DNA from: Pseudomonadota bacterium
GTDB lineage: Bacteria > Pseudomonadota > Alphaproteobacteria > Rhizobiales > Rhizobiaceae
NCBI GenBank assembly: GCA_023388675.1
Contig: JAEWFU010000337.1
Span: 1 to 8,562, forward strand
DNA length: 8,562 nucleotides
Direction of reading: 5' to 3'
In this document: one piece after another, positions 7,430 to 8,562 of the stretch
Layout: each line of letters opens with the position of its first letter
How positions within the stretch are numbered: the stretch's first letter is position 1
Position numbers and translations under genes: made by a program
Notes under the pieces: model-generated
Database searches by the model: none
Told to the model about the DNA's origin: nothing
Seen by the model: only the letters and a program-made list of their open reading frames with translations

Positions 7430-7440
7430 GGCAAGCAGGA

Positions 7441-8412
7441 ATGATAAGATCCGTTGTGCGCGGCGTGGGGACTGCCCTGCCGCGCCGCATCATGAAGAAT
7501 GCGGAATTCGAGACCCTCGTCGACACCTCCGACGAGTGGATCGTCCAGCGCACCGGCATCACCCAGCGCCACATCGCAGCGGACGACGAGACGACTGCGT
7601 CGCTTGGGGAAGCCGCTGCCCGCGCGGCGCTGGCCAATGCCGGGCTGACACCCGACGACATCGACCTGATCATCCTCGCCACGTCGACGCCGAATAATAC
7701 GTTTCCCGCCACCTCGGTGGAGATCCAGGAGCGGCTGGGCATGCGCCACGGCTTCGCGTTCGACATGCAGGCGGTGTGCAGCGGCTTCGTCTATGCGGTG
7801 ACCGCCGCCGACGCGCATCTGCGCGCCGGGATGGCGCGCCGCGTGCTGGTGATCGGATCGGAGACCTTCTCGCGCCTCCTCGACTGGAGCGACCGCACCA
7901 CCTGCGTCCTGTTCGGCGACGGCGCCGGTGCGATGGTGCTTGAGGCGGTCGAGAGCCCGGGCGCCCTCACCGATCGCGGTATCCTGTCATCGAGCCTGCG
8001 TTCCGACGGCAGCCATCGCGAAAAGCTGTACGTCGATGGCGGGCCGTCGACCACGCAGACGGTCGGACATCTGCGCATGGAGGGCCGCGAGGTCTTCAAG
8101 CATGCCGTCGGCATGATCACCGATGTGGTGGAAGACGCGCTGGCCCGCGGCGGCGTGACCGCTGCAGACCTCGACTGGTTCGTGCCGCACCAGGCCAACA
8201 AGCGCATCATCGACGCCTCCGCCAAAAAGCTCGGCATCGCGGAGGACAAGGTCGTCATCACCGTTCATCTGCACGGCAACACGTCCGCGGCCTCTGTTCC
8301 GCTGGCGCTGGGGGCCGCGGTTGCCGATGGGCGCATCAAGCAAGGCGACCTCGTCCTGCTCGAAGCGATGGGCGGCGGCTTTACCTGGGGTGCAGTTTTG
8401 CTGCGCTGGTAA
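7441..8412 (+). CDS. fabH: 3-oxoacyl-[ACP] synthase III (KAS III)
   Basis: FabH condenses acetyl-CoA (or another short acyl-CoA) with malonyl-ACP, the first elongation step of type II fatty acid synthesis, in the cytoplasm. At 323 residues it is full length. The thiolase-fold triad is intact: Cys113 in [11 protein letters not shown], His250 in [11 protein letters not shown] and Asn280 in [10 protein letters not shown]. Other family landmarks are [19 protein letters not shown] (28-46), with the conserved Trp33 and Arg37 region used for CoA binding, [12 protein letters not shown] (81-92), [11 protein letters not shown] (158-168) and the C-terminal [16 protein letters not shown]. The ATG at 7441 has AGGG and AGGA upstream. 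It lies 11 bases after plsX, the standard arrangement in Rhizobiales. The CSGF active site and HQAN motif distinguish it from KAS I/II. Acyl-CoA preference cannot be read from this. Confidence 0.97.
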   Translation: MIRSVVRGVGTALPRRIMKNAEFETLVDTSDEWIVQRTGITQRHIAADDETTASLGEAAARAALANAGLTPDDIDLIILATSTPNNTFPATSVEIQERLGMRHGFAFDMQAVCSGFVYAVTAADAHLRAGMARRVLVIGSETFSRLLDWSDRTTCVLFGDGAGAMVLEAVESPGALTDRGILSSSLRSDGSHREKLYVDGGPSTTQTVGHLRMEGREVFKHAVGMITDVVEDALARGGVTAADLDWFVPHQANKRIIDASAKKLGIAEDKVVITVHLHGNTSAASVPLALGAAVADGRIKQGDLVLLEAMGGGFTWGAVLLRW

Positions 8413-8462
8413 ACCGGACGTCAACCAAACTGCCAAGTCGATGGGGTTTGCAGGCAGAGTCC

Positions 8463-8491
8463 TTGACCTGGCTGGGCCAATTCCTTAACGT
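8463..8491 (+). promoter_or_regulatory. Candidate ihfA promoter
   Basis: TTGACC at 8463-8468, inside CCTTGACC, is a good alphaproteobacterial -35 element. With a 17-base spacer the -10 position (8486-8491) reads TAACGT, a poor match. It lies 50 bases before the ihfA start, a sensible distance. The call rests mainly on the -35. Confidence 0.35.
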
Positions 8492-8492
8492 C

Positions 8493-8523
8493 TCGAAATA
8501 TTGCGGATTTTCAGTTATTTCGA
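8493..8523. repeat. Perfect 8-bp inverted repeat before ihfA
   Basis: TCGAAATA (8493-8500) and TATTTCGA (8516-8523) are exact reverse complements separated by 15 bases, with half-sites 23 bases apart, close to two helix turns. It ends 17 bases before the ihfA ATG and just after the -10 region of the candidate promoter. It could be an operator for a dimeric regulator or a weak, AT-rich leader hairpin. It is not followed by a T-run, so it is not a fabH terminator of the usual kind. Confidence 0.5.
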
Positions 8524-8540
8524 CATGGTTGGACAGCCCA

Positions 8541-8562
8541 ATGGGGGGAAAGACACTTACGC
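8541..8562 (+). CDS. ihfA: Integration host factor subunit alpha, first seven codons only
   Basis: Only the first seven codons (MGGKTLT) and one more base are in the window. MGGKT followed by V/L-T-R-A-D-L is the usual start of rhizobial IHF-alpha, and ihfA regularly follows plsX-fabH in Rhizobiales, so the identification uses both the short N-terminus and the gene order. GGAC at 8531-8534 is a fair ribosome site 6 bases upstream. An ATG at 8525 is out of frame with it. IHF-alpha pairs with IHF-beta to bend DNA in recombination, replication and gene control. Confidence 0.7.

Noticed and set aside
8413..8462. Possible fabH terminator
   Set aside because: Only short, imperfect complementarity (for example CAAAC with GTTTG) and no T-run.
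1..8562. Insertion sequences, CRISPR arrays, tRNA genes or phage parts
   Set aside because: No transposase, terminal repeats, regular spaced repeats or tRNA-like folds were seen; nearly all bases are in ordinary genes or short gaps.

Overview
The window looks like chromosomal DNA from a GC-rich alphaproteobacterium, most likely of the Rhizobiales (Phyllobacteriaceae/Mesorhizobium-like). This rests on three things: the form of the PlsX and FabH proteins, the order plsX-fabH-ihfA (with the first codons of an IHF-alpha gene at the right edge, 8541 onward), and an envelope polysaccharide locus of alphaproteobacterial type. The genus is an inference; there is no rRNA or other marker to fix it.

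Left part (1-6239) is an exopolysaccharide/capsule-type polysaccharide locus of the Wzx/Wzy-dependent kind. On the minus strand, running off the left edge, is a Wzz/GumC-type polysaccharide co-polymerase (3-1436). Back to back with it, across an intergenic region rich in TTAA/GGTAAC motifs, a plus-strand series begins: an outer-membrane polysaccharide export lipoprotein with Poly_export and SLBB domains (1670-2227), a family 4 glycosyltransferase (2247-3374), a polyprenyl-phosphate hexose-1-phosphate transferase that would start the repeat unit (3451-4986), and an O-antigen ligase/polymerase-like membrane protein (4983-6239). Together these cover priming, one sugar addition, polymerisation, chain-length control and export. 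A Wzx flippase, sugar-nucleotide synthesis genes and further glycosyltransferases are not in the window.

Right part (6365-8562) is housekeeping: plsX (phosphate acyltransferase of phospholipid synthesis), fabH (KAS III, start of fatty acid synthesis) and the first seven codons of a probable ihfA. This is a very common alphaproteobacterial gene string; the polysaccharide genes sit directly upstream in the same direction, with a 125-bp gap between.

Most sequence is accounted for by ordinary genes. I do not see a clearly new biological system. The points worth a second look are non-coding: the divergent promoter region (repeated GGTTAC/GGTAAC motifs, two near-matches to the CtrA TTAA-N7-TTAA site, a hairpin), an inverted repeat before the sugar transferase gene, and an 8-bp perfect inverted repeat directly before ihfA.
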